43,050 nucleotides of DNA, taken from contig QIAR01000218.1 of the NCBI GenBank assembly GCA_003225595.1, forward strand, positions 1-43,050, in the 5' to 3' direction. Position numbers and translations under genes: made by a program. The notes beneath the pieces were generated by a model. The model ran no database searches and had not been told where the DNA came from. It saw only the letters and a program-made list of their open reading frames with translations. Origin of the DNA: Acidobacteriota bacterium. GTDB lineage: Bacteria; Acidobacteriota; Terriglobia; Terriglobales; Acidobacteriaceae. Of this stretch, positions 33,245-40,691 are shown piece after piece. How positions within the stretch are numbered: the first letter of the stretch is position 1; each line of letters opens with the position of its first letter.

Positions 33245-34342
33245 ATGGGCTTCTCTGATTTTCACGGCAACTCGGAAACCGTCCACCGCATACGCGACAT
33301 GCTGGTGCATCAGCGCCTGCCACATGCCGTGATCCTTGCCGGTCCACGCGGCTCGGGCAAGTATACCTTGGCTCTCATGCTGGCTAAGGCGATGAACTGC
33401 CTTTCGCCCACCACCACAAACGGCCTACCTGACTTCTGCGGCCAGTGTTCCAACTGCACCCGCATCGCCCAATCGGAAGACCTCGAATCCCGCTGTGCCG
33501 AAGCGGTAGACACCCGCGAGCATTTGCGCGAAACGGATAAGAAAGAAACGCGCATCCTTGTCCAGACCCATCCCGACGTGCTCGTTATCCCGCCTGACCC
33601 GCCGCAGATGATGATCAAGGTTGACCAGGTGCGACGCGTCATCGAGAGCATTTACTTCCGGCCCGGCGAAGCCAAAGAGCGCATCTACATCTTCACCGAT
33701 TCGGCTTTCATGAAAGAGGCCGCCAACTCTCTCCTCAAGGTGCTGGAGGAACCTCCTGAGTTCGCGACTATTTTCCTGTTGGCTGAAAATCCCGGCGAAT
33801 TGCTGGCTACGATTCGCTCGCGTTCCATGACGTTTTGCCTCGGAGCACTTAGTGCCGAGGAGATCGAGCGCTACTTAACTAGGCACCGGCCTGACTGGGA
33901 TACCAAACAGCGCTCGCTAGTGGCACGACTCTGCGAAGGCGCCGTGGGACGCGCCCGAGGCTTCGATCTCACTGCTTACATCGCCGCCCGAGATCACGCC
34001 CTGACGATTCTTGCCTCGTCCCTGCGCGGCAGCGATCACAGCCAACTTTTCAAAGTGACAGAAACTTATCGTTCTGGAGCCGAAGGCCGCGAGAAGATCG
34101 AGGCGTTGCTGCGGACCCTCTATTCCCTCCTCCAAGACATCATGTTTCTGAACTCCGGCACTCCCGGGTTGGTCCGGAACACTGATGTTCAAGACGAACT
34201 GAAAAAGCTTTCCGAATCCGCCGACTTCGCCTGGGTTGCATTTGCGGCCGACCGTCTCTCCGAGGTCGAGCGTGGCATCCGCCGCAACCTGCTGCGTTCG
34301 CTGTCGCTGGACGCTTTCGCTACGGCGCTGGAGCGGCGTTGA
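33245..34342 (+). CDS. holB: DNA polymerase III delta' subunit
   Basis: A clamp-loader subunit of 365 residues. It starts G-F-S-D-F-H-G-N, has L-P-H-A-V-I-L-A-G-P-R-G-S-G-K-Y-T (a Walker A-like loop), and a four-cysteine zinc module (F-C-G-Q-C-S-N-C plus C-x region). V-D-Q-V-R-R-V-I-E and A-A-N-S-L-L-K-V-L-E-E-P-P are strong HolB/DnaX signatures, as is I-R-S-R-S (SRC-like). The intact-looking P-loop is closer to gamma/tau than to E. coli delta', but the lack of a domain III/IV extension favours HolB. Confidence 0.9.
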   Translation: MGFSDFHGNSETVHRIRDMLVHQRLPHAVILAGPRGSGKYTLALMLAKAMNCLSPTTTNGLPDFCGQCSNCTRIAQSEDLESRCAEAVDTREHLRETDKKETRILVQTHPDVLVIPPDPPQMMIKVDQVRRVIESIYFRPGEAKERIYIFTDSAFMKEAANSLLKVLEEPPEFATIFLLAENPGELLATIRSRSMTFCLGALSAEEIERYLTRHRPDWDTKQRSLVARLCEGAVGRARGFDLTAYIAARDHALTILASSLRGSDHSQLFKVTETYRSGAEGREKIEALLRTLYSLLQDIMFLNSGTPGLVRNTDVQDELKKLSESADFAWVAFAADRLSEVERGIRRNLLRSLSLDAFATALERR

Positions 34343-34592
34343 AACCGCTAGTTGGATTTGGCGGTTAGCAAGATTTGCCCGCAGTGCCACAGAGCCCGAG
34401 AATGGCTGAATGCCCAATGCTGACTGCCAAATGCTGCCTTTGTCCCAAAAGTCATTGCCGCAGCATCACTTAGGCATTGTGCGTCTCCCGCCGGTGTGGT
34501 AGGGTATTTGAAATTCACACCTCAGTGCCCACAATCTCAGCGGCTCAGTATTGTGGAATTCCGCGCGAACAGTGCGAATAGGTGGTGCGACC

Positions 34593-34991
34593 ATGAAAGA
34601 TACAATCGATTCCATTCCAGCCGAGCGGCCTGTCGAGCAGGAAGCATTTGCCAACCGTAAACTGATTCGCCCCCTGCTCAATCGTAACGACCACAACCAT
34701 ACGCAGACTTCCATCGACCGGCGCGAACGCCCCGAGCGTTCACCCCTTGCGGGCAAGAAGATTCCACCGCCGGAAACCACCAACGCGGAAAATTTCTATT
34801 ACCAGAAGCAGATGCAGTCGAAAACTCCGATGGTCATCGTGCTCCGCGACGGGGAGCAGCTCCACGGCTACATCGAGTGGTACGACAGGAATTGCATCAA
34901 GGTGAACCGCAACGGCCAGCCCAACCTGATGATCTACAAACCCGCGATCAAATACATGTATAAGGAAGGCGAGGACGGTAGGAACGGGTAG
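34593..34991 (+). CDS. hfq: Hfq-like (Sm-fold) protein with long N-terminal tail
   Basis: 132 residues from ATG 34593 (AGGTGG upstream). Residues 1-65 are polar and probably disordered. Residues about 66-126 match Hfq: E-N-F-Y-Y-Q-K-Q-M, the Sm1 strands V-I-V-L-R-D-G-E-Q-L-H-G-Y-I-E-W-Y-D, and Sm2 L-M-I-Y-K-P-A-I-K-Y-M. In canonical Hfq the last block is Y-K-H-A-I, and the Lys-His pair helps bind RNA 3' U-ends at the proximal face. Here His is Pro. RNA binding and riboregulation are inferred. The Sm fold call is good; sRNA chaperone function is less sure. Confidence 0.75.
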   Translation: MKDTIDSIPAERPVEQEAFANRKLIRPLLNRNDHNHTQTSIDRRERPERSPLAGKKIPPPETTNAENFYYQKQMQSKTPMVIVLRDGEQLHGYIEWYDRNCIKVNRNGQPNLMIYKPAIKYMYKEGEDGRNG

Positions 34992-35192
34992 GGTTCGGGT
35001 CGCAGATGGCGGGTTCGCAGGTCGCAGGTCTGCACGCAGCACGCAGCACTCAGCACTCAGCTCCTTCAGTTCCTTCGCTGCAACGGAAATCTTCATGATT
35101 GCCATTCCGACGTGAATCGCAGCCTTCAAGGAAGCAGGAGAATCTACTCTGAGAAGCTAACGACGTGCTACCTGCACCGCTGTGACCTGGAG

Positions 35193-35744
35193 CTACAGTT
35201 TCGGCAGCACAATCCCTTTCTGTGCCTGGTATTTCCCCTTGCGATCGCGGTAGCTGGTCTCGCAAACCTCGTCTGACTGGAAGAAGATAATCTGGCAGAG
35301 GCCTTCATTGGCGTAGATCTTGGCCGGAAGCGGCGTCGTGTTTGAGATCTCAAGGGTCACGAATCCTTCCCACTCCGGTTCGAATGGCGTGACGTTCACA
35401 ATAATCCCGCACCGCGCATAGGTACTTTTCCCCACGCAAATCGTCAGCACGTCGCGTGGAATCCTGAAGTACTCCACTGACCGCGCCAGGGCAAAAGAAT
35501 TGGGCGGGATGATGGCACAATCGGAGCGCACGGTCACAAACGAGCGCTCGTCGAAATTCTTCGGATCTACGACGGCGCAATTCACGTTGGTGAAAATTTT
35601 GAACTCGTCAGCCACGCGTAGGTCATAGCCGTAGGAAGAGAGCCCGTAGGACACCACACCTTCCCTTATCTGCTTTTCTGAAAACGGGTTGATCATGTCG
35701 TGTTCCAGGGCCATCCTACGGATCCAACGGTCGTTCTTCAGCAT
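35193..35744 (-). CDS. dcd: dCTP deaminase
   Basis: Deaminates dCTP to dUTP for dTMP synthesis. The 183-residue trimeric enzyme shows S-S-Y-G-Y-D-L-R-V near residue 36, A-L-A-R-S-V-E-Y, G-K-S-T-Y-A-R-C-G, and T-P-F-E-P-E-W-E-G-F-V-T-L-E-I-S-N with the catalytic Glu. The C-terminal nucleotide-binding part includes S-Y-R-D-R-K-G-K-Y-Q. Whether it also hydrolyses dUTP (bifunctional Dcd-Dut) cannot be decided from what I see. It stands alone. 34992-35192 downstream is non-coding with short CGCAGGTC and CACTCAG-type repeats. Confidence 0.95.
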   Translation of the reverse strand: MLKNDRWIRRMALEHDMINPFSEKQIREGVVSYGLSSYGYDLRVADEFKIFTNVNCAVVDPKNFDERSFVTVRSDCAIIPPNSFALARSVEYFRIPRDVLTICVGKSTYARCGIIVNVTPFEPEWEGFVTLEISNTTPLPAKIYANEGLCQIIFFQSDEVCETSYRDRKGKYQAQKGIVLPKL

Positions 35745-35820
35745 GCTTCTCCTTCGTCAATTTGTATTTAGGCTTTTGCAATTTGGTAGTTTGGCGTTCC
35801 TTTGCCACGACGCTGCTCTC

Positions 35821-35852
35821 CAATTACCAAATTACCCGATTACCAAATTATT
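35821..35852. repeat. Short direct repeat in AT-rich intergenic DNA
   Basis: ATTACCAAATTA occurs twice, 18 bases apart, between dcd and the IHF-like gene. A third, weaker relative (TTTGCAATTTGGTAGTTTGG) lies just upstream. No function is evident. Confidence 0.35.
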
Positions 35853-36009
35853 CAATGAGTTCCGCGCGGCTGGCAAAAAGAGTTCAAAATCGGTGCAATC
35901 GAGGGTGCAGCCATCTTACGGGAGAGAAGGTACCGTTGACAATCTACCTTATCTCTCTTAGCATCAAGCACTTGGTGCTTTGACTGCACTCTCGAACCGG
36001 GAGCCGCTC

Positions 36010-36279
36010 GTGATCAAGCTCGACATTATTAATGAAGTGGTTAACAAAACAGGAATCACCAAAACCAAAGCTGAGCTGGCGGTCGAAACCGTCTTCGAAA
36101 GCATGAAGAAGGCGCTCACCAAAGGCGATCGCATTGAATTGCGGGGATTTGGTGTATTCAATGTCCGGCCGCGCAAGACCGGTATCGGTCGCAATCCGCG
36201 CACTGGCGCCGAGGTGTCGATCCCACCCGGCAAGGCCGTACGCTTTAAGCCAGGCAAGGAGTTGCAGTCCATCGATTAA
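36010..36279 (+). CDS. HU/IHF family DNA-binding protein
   Basis: An 89-residue DNA-bending protein from GTG 36010 (GGGAG upstream; TTG 35980 would add ten residues). It contains I-T-K-T-K-A-E-L-A-V, R-I-E-L-R-G-F-G-V-F, and the DNA arm G-R-N-P-R-T-G with the intercalating Pro. The end F-K-P-G-K-E-L is IHF-like. It is the second HU-family gene in the window and is more IHF-like than that at 25001. It may be co-transcribed with the site-2 protease gene 154 bases downstream. Confidence 0.94.
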   Translation: MIKLDIINEVVNKTGITKTKAELAVETVFESMKKALTKGDRIELRGFGVFNVRPRKTGIGRNPRTGAEVSIPPGKAVRFKPGKELQSID

Positions 36280-36432
36280 GCTCGGCCGATGAATAAGTGG
36301 CGCGAGCAGTTTTCGGTCGCGCTCAGGACAGGCCCGCCGGCTGCGCACTCGACATGCTCGGGGCAGGCTTTATGGCGTCCCGCACGTAACCGGGGCCGCT
36401 GGAGTAAGGTTAGCGTAAAGGCCCAAACAAGC

Positions 36433-37461
36433 ATGTCGGATCCCACTTCTCCGCTGACTTCTACCACTGAGTACTATCGCCCCGTACAAGTTTGGGTAGT
36501 GCATCCGCCCAAACAGCGCTACTGGTTGCATGCCCTGCTGCTCGTGTTAACCGTGTTTACGACGCTCGTGGTCGGCGCTCGCATGCAATCTAACTTCCTG
36601 CACAACCAGCCGGTGTTTTCTCTCAATGATGACGCGCTCCCGTTTTTCCCTGTGCGCTGGGCATTATCGCAGCCATCACGCCTATTGCTCGGGATTCCCT
36701 TTGCGGGCACGCTGATGCTCATCCTGCTGGCCCACGAGATGGGGCACTATCTCTATTGCAAGCGCTACCGCGTTTACGCCACGCTTCCCTTCTTCATTCC
36801 CGCGCCGACCCTGATTGGAACTCTGGGCGCGTTCATCCGCATCCGCTCACCGATTCGCTCACGTACGGCGCTCTTCGACATCGGAATTGCCGGGCCGATT
36901 GCGGGGTTCGTCGTCGCCGTCATCGTGCTGATCGTTTCACTCGGGCTTTCGAAGCCATTGCCGCCCGGACTGGCGCCCTCGGACATCGAACTCGGATACC
37001 CGCTGATTTTCCACCTGATGCATCGCTTGCTGGCTGCGTCAGCCCCGGCGCATACTGCCGCCGCACTGCCGCTGGCACGTGTGTATCTGCATCCCACCGC
37101 AGTTGCAGCCTGGGTGGGAATGTTCGCGACTGCGCTTAATCTCTTGCCCGGCGGGCAACTCGACGGCGGACACATAGTTTTCTCGATTGCCCCCCGCGCG
37201 CACAGAGTCGTTTCTCGCCTGACCATCCTGATTCTGATTCCGATGGCAGTTTACTTCTGGGCAGGTTGGTTAATCTGGGCGATCCTGCTGGAGATTAGCA
37301 GCCTGCGCCACCCTCAGGTTGCGGACTGGCCCCGTGTGTCGGGGTTCCGCGCTTGGCTCGCCGTCTTTGGGCTCATCATGCTGATCCTGACGCTGACGCC
37401 GGCGCCGTTCGCACATAGTTCGCTGCGGGAAGTCGTGCGCGAGTTTAGGGCGGGAAGATAG
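36433..37461 (+). CDS. M50 site-2-protease family membrane metallopeptidase
   Basis: 342 residues from ATG 36433 (Met-Ser-Asp-Pro); the longer frame from 36289 runs through GC-rich DNA and is unlikely. Six or more hydrophobic segments are visible. The zinc motif H-E-M-G-H is in the third (L-L-A-H-E-M-G-H-Y), and N-L-L-P-G-G-Q-L-D-G-G-H later supplies the third ligand (Asp). This is the S2P signature. There is no PDZ or CBS domain. Such enzymes cleave membrane-embedded regulators; a partner site-1 protease or anti-sigma factor is not nearby. Confidence 0.9.
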   Translation: MSDPTSPLTSTTEYYRPVQVWVVHPPKQRYWLHALLLVLTVFTTLVVGARMQSNFLHNQPVFSLNDDALPFFPVRWALSQPSRLLLGIPFAGTLMLILLAHEMGHYLYCKRYRVYATLPFFIPAPTLIGTLGAFIRIRSPIRSRTALFDIGIAGPIAGFVVAVIVLIVSLGLSKPLPPGLAPSDIELGYPLIFHLMHRLLAASAPAHTAAALPLARVYLHPTAVAAWVGMFATALNLLPGGQLDGGHIVFSIAPRAHRVVSRLTILILIPMAVYFWAGWLIWAILLEISSLRHPQVADWPRVSGFRAWLAVFGLIMLILTLTPAPFAHSSLREVVREFRAGR

Positions 37462-37546
37462 GAGCACCTGTTGTCGCCACCGCGGTCGGAGAACGCGGAG
37501 AAGATTTTTTGGGCCACTGTTTCACATGGTGTGAACGCCAAGACCT

Positions 37547-38812
37547 CTATTCGTACCGCAGGCAGACGATGGGATCGAGGTTGGCCGCCAGATTGGCGGG
37601 ATAATAACCGAAGAACAAGCCCACGCCGACGGAGATCGCGAACCCAATCGAGACCCATAGGTAAGAGAGCGTTGCCGGAATTGAAGGCACGAAAGTGCGC
37701 ACTAGAGTGGACACGCAGGCCCCGATCAGAATGCCGATGGTGCCGCCGACCAGCGTGAGGACCACCGCTTCAAGCAAGAACTGCAGACGGACATCCGCGC
37801 GCCGGGCGCCGATGGCCTTGCGCACGCCAATTTCCTGCGTGCGCTCGGTCACGGAAATGAGCATGATATTCATCACGCCGATGCCGCCCACCAGCAGTCC
37901 TACGGAACTGATCACAGTTGTGAGTATGACCAGTGCGCCCGTGAGTTGATTCCACAAATTGCTGATGAAATCCGGCGAGCTCACCTCGAAATCATTTTCC
38001 GCAGCAGCAGGGACACGGCGCAGGCGACGCATCGCCTGAATGACCTCGTCCTGCGCCTTTTCGATTTTGATGTTCTCCGGCACGGTGAAGGCCATGATCA
38101 GTTCTTTGGCTTCCGGGTATCGCTTCTTGAAGTTGCTGAGCGGGATGATGGCGAATACGTCCACCCCTGGACCGATGAACAGACCCTGGTCATGCTCAAA
38201 GACGCCGATGACCTCATAGAGCCCGCCATTGATGCGCACCGTTTTGCCGATGGCATCTGTGTAGGGGAAGAGCGATTCGCTAATGGCCGCGCCCAAAACC
38301 ACGACGGGACGCGCGTGCTCCTGATCGAACGCGCTGATGAAGCGGCCGCGCTCGACGGCGAATAACGGAATCGCTTCCGTGTACTGTGGTTCAGCGCCGC
38401 GCACGATGACCTTCTCGACGCTACGGTCGCCGCTGGTGATCAGGTTGGTGTCCCCGAAGAAAAAGCCGCGCGTGCCGACTGTGGTGACGATCTGCACGTC
38501 GGGAGCCGCCCGGCGGATGAAGTCCGCGTAATTATATTCAAAATACTTGCGGGTGCGAATGCGTTGCGGCCAGCGCGAAGGGTCGGTGCCCGGCGGAAAT
38601 CGCGAGATGAAGTAAGTGCGCGAGCCCAGGGATTCCACTTTGTCCTGCACGAACTTATTCAATCCCTGAATGATTGACGCCATGGAAATCACTGAGGACA
38701 CCCCGATGACAATGCCGATCACGGTCAATGCGGAGCGTACCTTGCTGGTGCGCAGCGTTTCCATCGCGGAGTAGAAGTTTTCCCGGGCTTGAGACGGTTT
38801 CATGATCGCCAT
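37547..38812 (-). CDS. ABC transporter permease, MacB-like
   Basis: 421 residues from ATG 38812, which overlaps the upstream stop (TGATG). A first membrane segment (S-A-L-T-V-I-G-I-V-I-G-V) is followed by a large periplasmic MacB-PCD domain. Three C-terminal segments form the FtsX domain, with G-G-I-G-V-M-N-I-M-L-I-S-V-T-E-R-T-Q-E-I and R-K-A-I-G-A, the coupling motif that meets the ATPase. The end Y-P-A-N-L-A-A-N-L-D-P-I is typical. Partner of the next permease; substrate unknown. Confidence 0.92.
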   Translation of the reverse strand: MAIMKPSQARENFYSAMETLRTSKVRSALTVIGIVIGVSSVISMASIIQGLNKFVQDKVESLGSRTYFISRFPPGTDPSRWPQRIRTRKYFEYNYADFIRRAAPDVQIVTTVGTRGFFFGDTNLITSGDRSVEKVIVRGAEPQYTEAIPLFAVERGRFISAFDQEHARPVVVLGAAISESLFPYTDAIGKTVRINGGLYEVIGVFEHDQGLFIGPGVDVFAIIPLSNFKKRYPEAKELIMAFTVPENIKIEKAQDEVIQAMRRLRRVPAAAENDFEVSSPDFISNLWNQLTGALVILTTVISSVGLLVGGIGVMNIMLISVTERTQEIGVRKAIGARRADVRLQFLLEAVVLTLVGGTIGILIGACVSTLVRTFVPSIPATLSYLWVSIGFAISVGVGLFFGYYPANLAANLDPIVCLRYE

Positions 38813-40032
38813 CACTCAGACCTCAAAGCGACGATCGGGTCCAGCCGTGAAGCGCGTACCGCGGGATAGATTCCAAAAAACAATCCGACCGCGGAACTCA
38901 GGAACACTCCCAATACTGCCACCCAGGTCTGCACTGAGGCGGGAAAGGGGGTATAGGTTCGCAGCCCCAGAGCGACCAGAAATCCGAGCGTGATGCCCAC
39001 CAGCCCTCCGGCCATACATTGCATGACGCTTTCCGTCATGAATTGCCGCAGGATGTCAAGCTTGGTCGCGCCCACCGCCCGCCTGACGCCGATCTCCCTC
39101 CGCCGCCCGGTCACGCTTACCAGCATGACATTCATGATCACGATGCCGCCGACGACAATCGAGATCGCGCTCACCATAATGAACACGGCAAAAAATGCCG
39201 AGCTGATGCTGCGCCACAATGCCATGTAACTTTCCTTGGTCCCGATGAAGAAGTCGTCATCCATTTTGCCCGTGAGGTGGCGCCGCCCGCGCAAGATGAG
39301 CTGTGCCTGGTCCTGAGCTCGCACAAAATTCTCGGGGCTCGTCTTGACGTTGATGATGAGGCTGGTGTGTGCGCCTCGCATGCGCAAGAAAACCGAGAGC
39401 GGCACCATGACGAAATTGTCCTGATCCTGGCCGAGAACGCTGCCGACCTTCTCCACGGTACCGAGCACCCTAAACTCGTCGCTGCCGACGCGAATGGTCT
39501 TGCCGATGGGGTCCACGCCGAGAAACAACCGCTGCACGAGCGTGTCGCCAATCAGGCAGACATTGGCGCTGTGTTCGGCTTCGGCTGGGGTGAAGTAGCG
39601 GCCGAGCTCGACGGTGCGCGTGTCAATGTCGGCCATAGTTGCCGTTTGACCGGAGAGGTTAACGTCCTGCACCTCGTTGTCGCCATATCGTGCGCGGACG
39701 GTAGTGCTGGCGCTGGCCCCGACCTGTTCGCATGCGGCGCATTTATCGGCTATGGCCCTCATGTCGTCGAGCTCAATCTTCTTGTACTTCAGCGCCTTGA
39801 TGATGATGTTGAAGTCGGTCACCGCGAAGGGAGTGCGCGCGAGCTGAAAGACATTGGTGCCGAGGTTGGCGATCTTCTGTTCCACATAAACATTCGCGCC
39901 CTGCACGATGGTCATGACTGTGATGAGGGTGGCAACACCCATCGTCAGCCCCAGCATAGTGAGTGAGGCGCGCATCTTGTGTGCGCGCAATGCACTGAAG
40001 CATTGGGCAAGATTGTCGCGGACGGCAAGCAT
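38812..40032 (-). CDS. ABC transporter permease, MacB-like
   Basis: 406 residues with the same fold as its downstream neighbour: an N-terminal segment (A-S-L-T-M-L-G-L-T-M-G-V), a periplasmic domain, then V-G-G-I-V-I-M-N-V-M-L-V-S-V-T, R-R-E-I-G-V-R-R-A-V-G-A and a closing A-V-R-A-S-R-L-D-P-I. The two probably pair as a heterodimer. The periplasmic domain carries an unusual C-A-A-C. The ATPase and any membrane-fusion partner are not in the window. Nothing upstream to 40552 looks coding. Confidence 0.92.
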   Translation of the reverse strand: MLAVRDNLAQCFSALRAHKMRASLTMLGLTMGVATLITVMTIVQGANVYVEQKIANLGTNVFQLARTPFAVTDFNIIIKALKYKKIELDDMRAIADKCAACEQVGASASTTVRARYGDNEVQDVNLSGQTATMADIDTRTVELGRYFTPAEAEHSANVCLIGDTLVQRLFLGVDPIGKTIRVGSDEFRVLGTVEKVGSVLGQDQDNFVMVPLSVFLRMRGAHTSLIINVKTSPENFVRAQDQAQLILRGRRHLTGKMDDDFFIGTKESYMALWRSISSAFFAVFIMVSAISIVVGGIVIMNVMLVSVTGRRREIGVRRAVGATKLDILRQFMTESVMQCMAGGLVGITLGFLVALGLRTYTPFPASVQTWVAVLGVFLSSAVGLFFGIYPAVRASRLDPIVALRSE

Positions 40033-40691
40033 CGGCAGAGCAGGCGACTCCAGTTAGGGTAGCAAATCCTTGCACGATTGACGTCGAAGTAAAAGCAGTA
40101 GTCGAACCCTCGGGCTTGGTCCTGTTGCTTGTGCCAAGAACCTCTCCCATTCCGGGCGCTGGGTCGTTTTGTTTAAGTGATGCAACCGAATGGAAATGGC
40201 GTGCCGAAACTTCAGATTTTTTCGCACGCTAGATCCTCAGCTTCACTGGAAGCCCGTCCATCTTTCCCTGTCTGGCGGTTACTTCGGGCTAGTATTCAGG
40301 GCTCCGGTCAAAATTTGCTCAGGGGCACTGAAATCGATCGAATGCGAGGTTCAATGGTGTTACGAGGCCCCCATAAACGCATTCTTAGGCGGCACCAGTA
40401 TCGCTGTCCCGCATTAGAACTTGCGGATTAGTGGGCTGCACTTGGTAAGCCCTCAGCCAGCCCAGAAGAGTTCAGTACTCATGCCAAGCTGTCACAGGCG
40501 CCCCCGCCAGATGGGACACTTTGGCACTTCCCCGCCGGGAGGGCTAATCAACAAGTGATTGGTTTTCAATCACTTACAAAATCCCGATTTATGGTACCCG
40601 CGGTGCAATAGTAATCGACGAATGTATGCGGCCCTGAGATCTTTGCCGCCGCTCTGTCCGAGTGAAAGAGAGCTGTTCGGAGAAGGAGACA
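40033..40691. other. Non-coding region upstream of the S8 protease
   Basis: About 660 bases with no supportable gene; short frames lack coding character. It holds a perfect inverted repeat (40553-40575, separate entry), and the region just before it (40498-40550) is GC-rich. A TGGCAC-N5-x-GC resemblance to a sigma-54 site at about 40524 has wrong spacing and is not claimed. Confidence 0.5.
40553..40575. promoter_or_regulatory. Perfect inverted repeat, candidate operator
   Basis: AAGTGATTG, loop GTTTT, CAATCACTT: a 9-bp perfect palindrome about 120 bases upstream of the proposed S8 start, with no T tract. It may be an operator or a transcript hairpin. Confidence 0.4.

Noticed and set aside
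36289..36432. 48-codon N-terminal extension of the site-2 protease
   Set aside because: Low-complexity GC-rich sequence without family similarity; ATG 36433 gives a normal-length protein.
39019..39966. 315-residue plus-strand frame opposite an ABC permease
   Set aside because: Antisense shadow rich in His and Asp; the opposite strand encodes a complete permease.
40095..40115. T-loop-like GGTTCGACTAC on the minus strand as part of a tRNA
   Set aside because: The flanking bases do not form the T stem and no acceptor or anticodon arm is found nearby.
40518..40540. Sigma-54-like TGGCAC...GC upstream of the S8 gene
   Set aside because: Spacing between the GG and GC elements is one base short and the TTGC box is absent.
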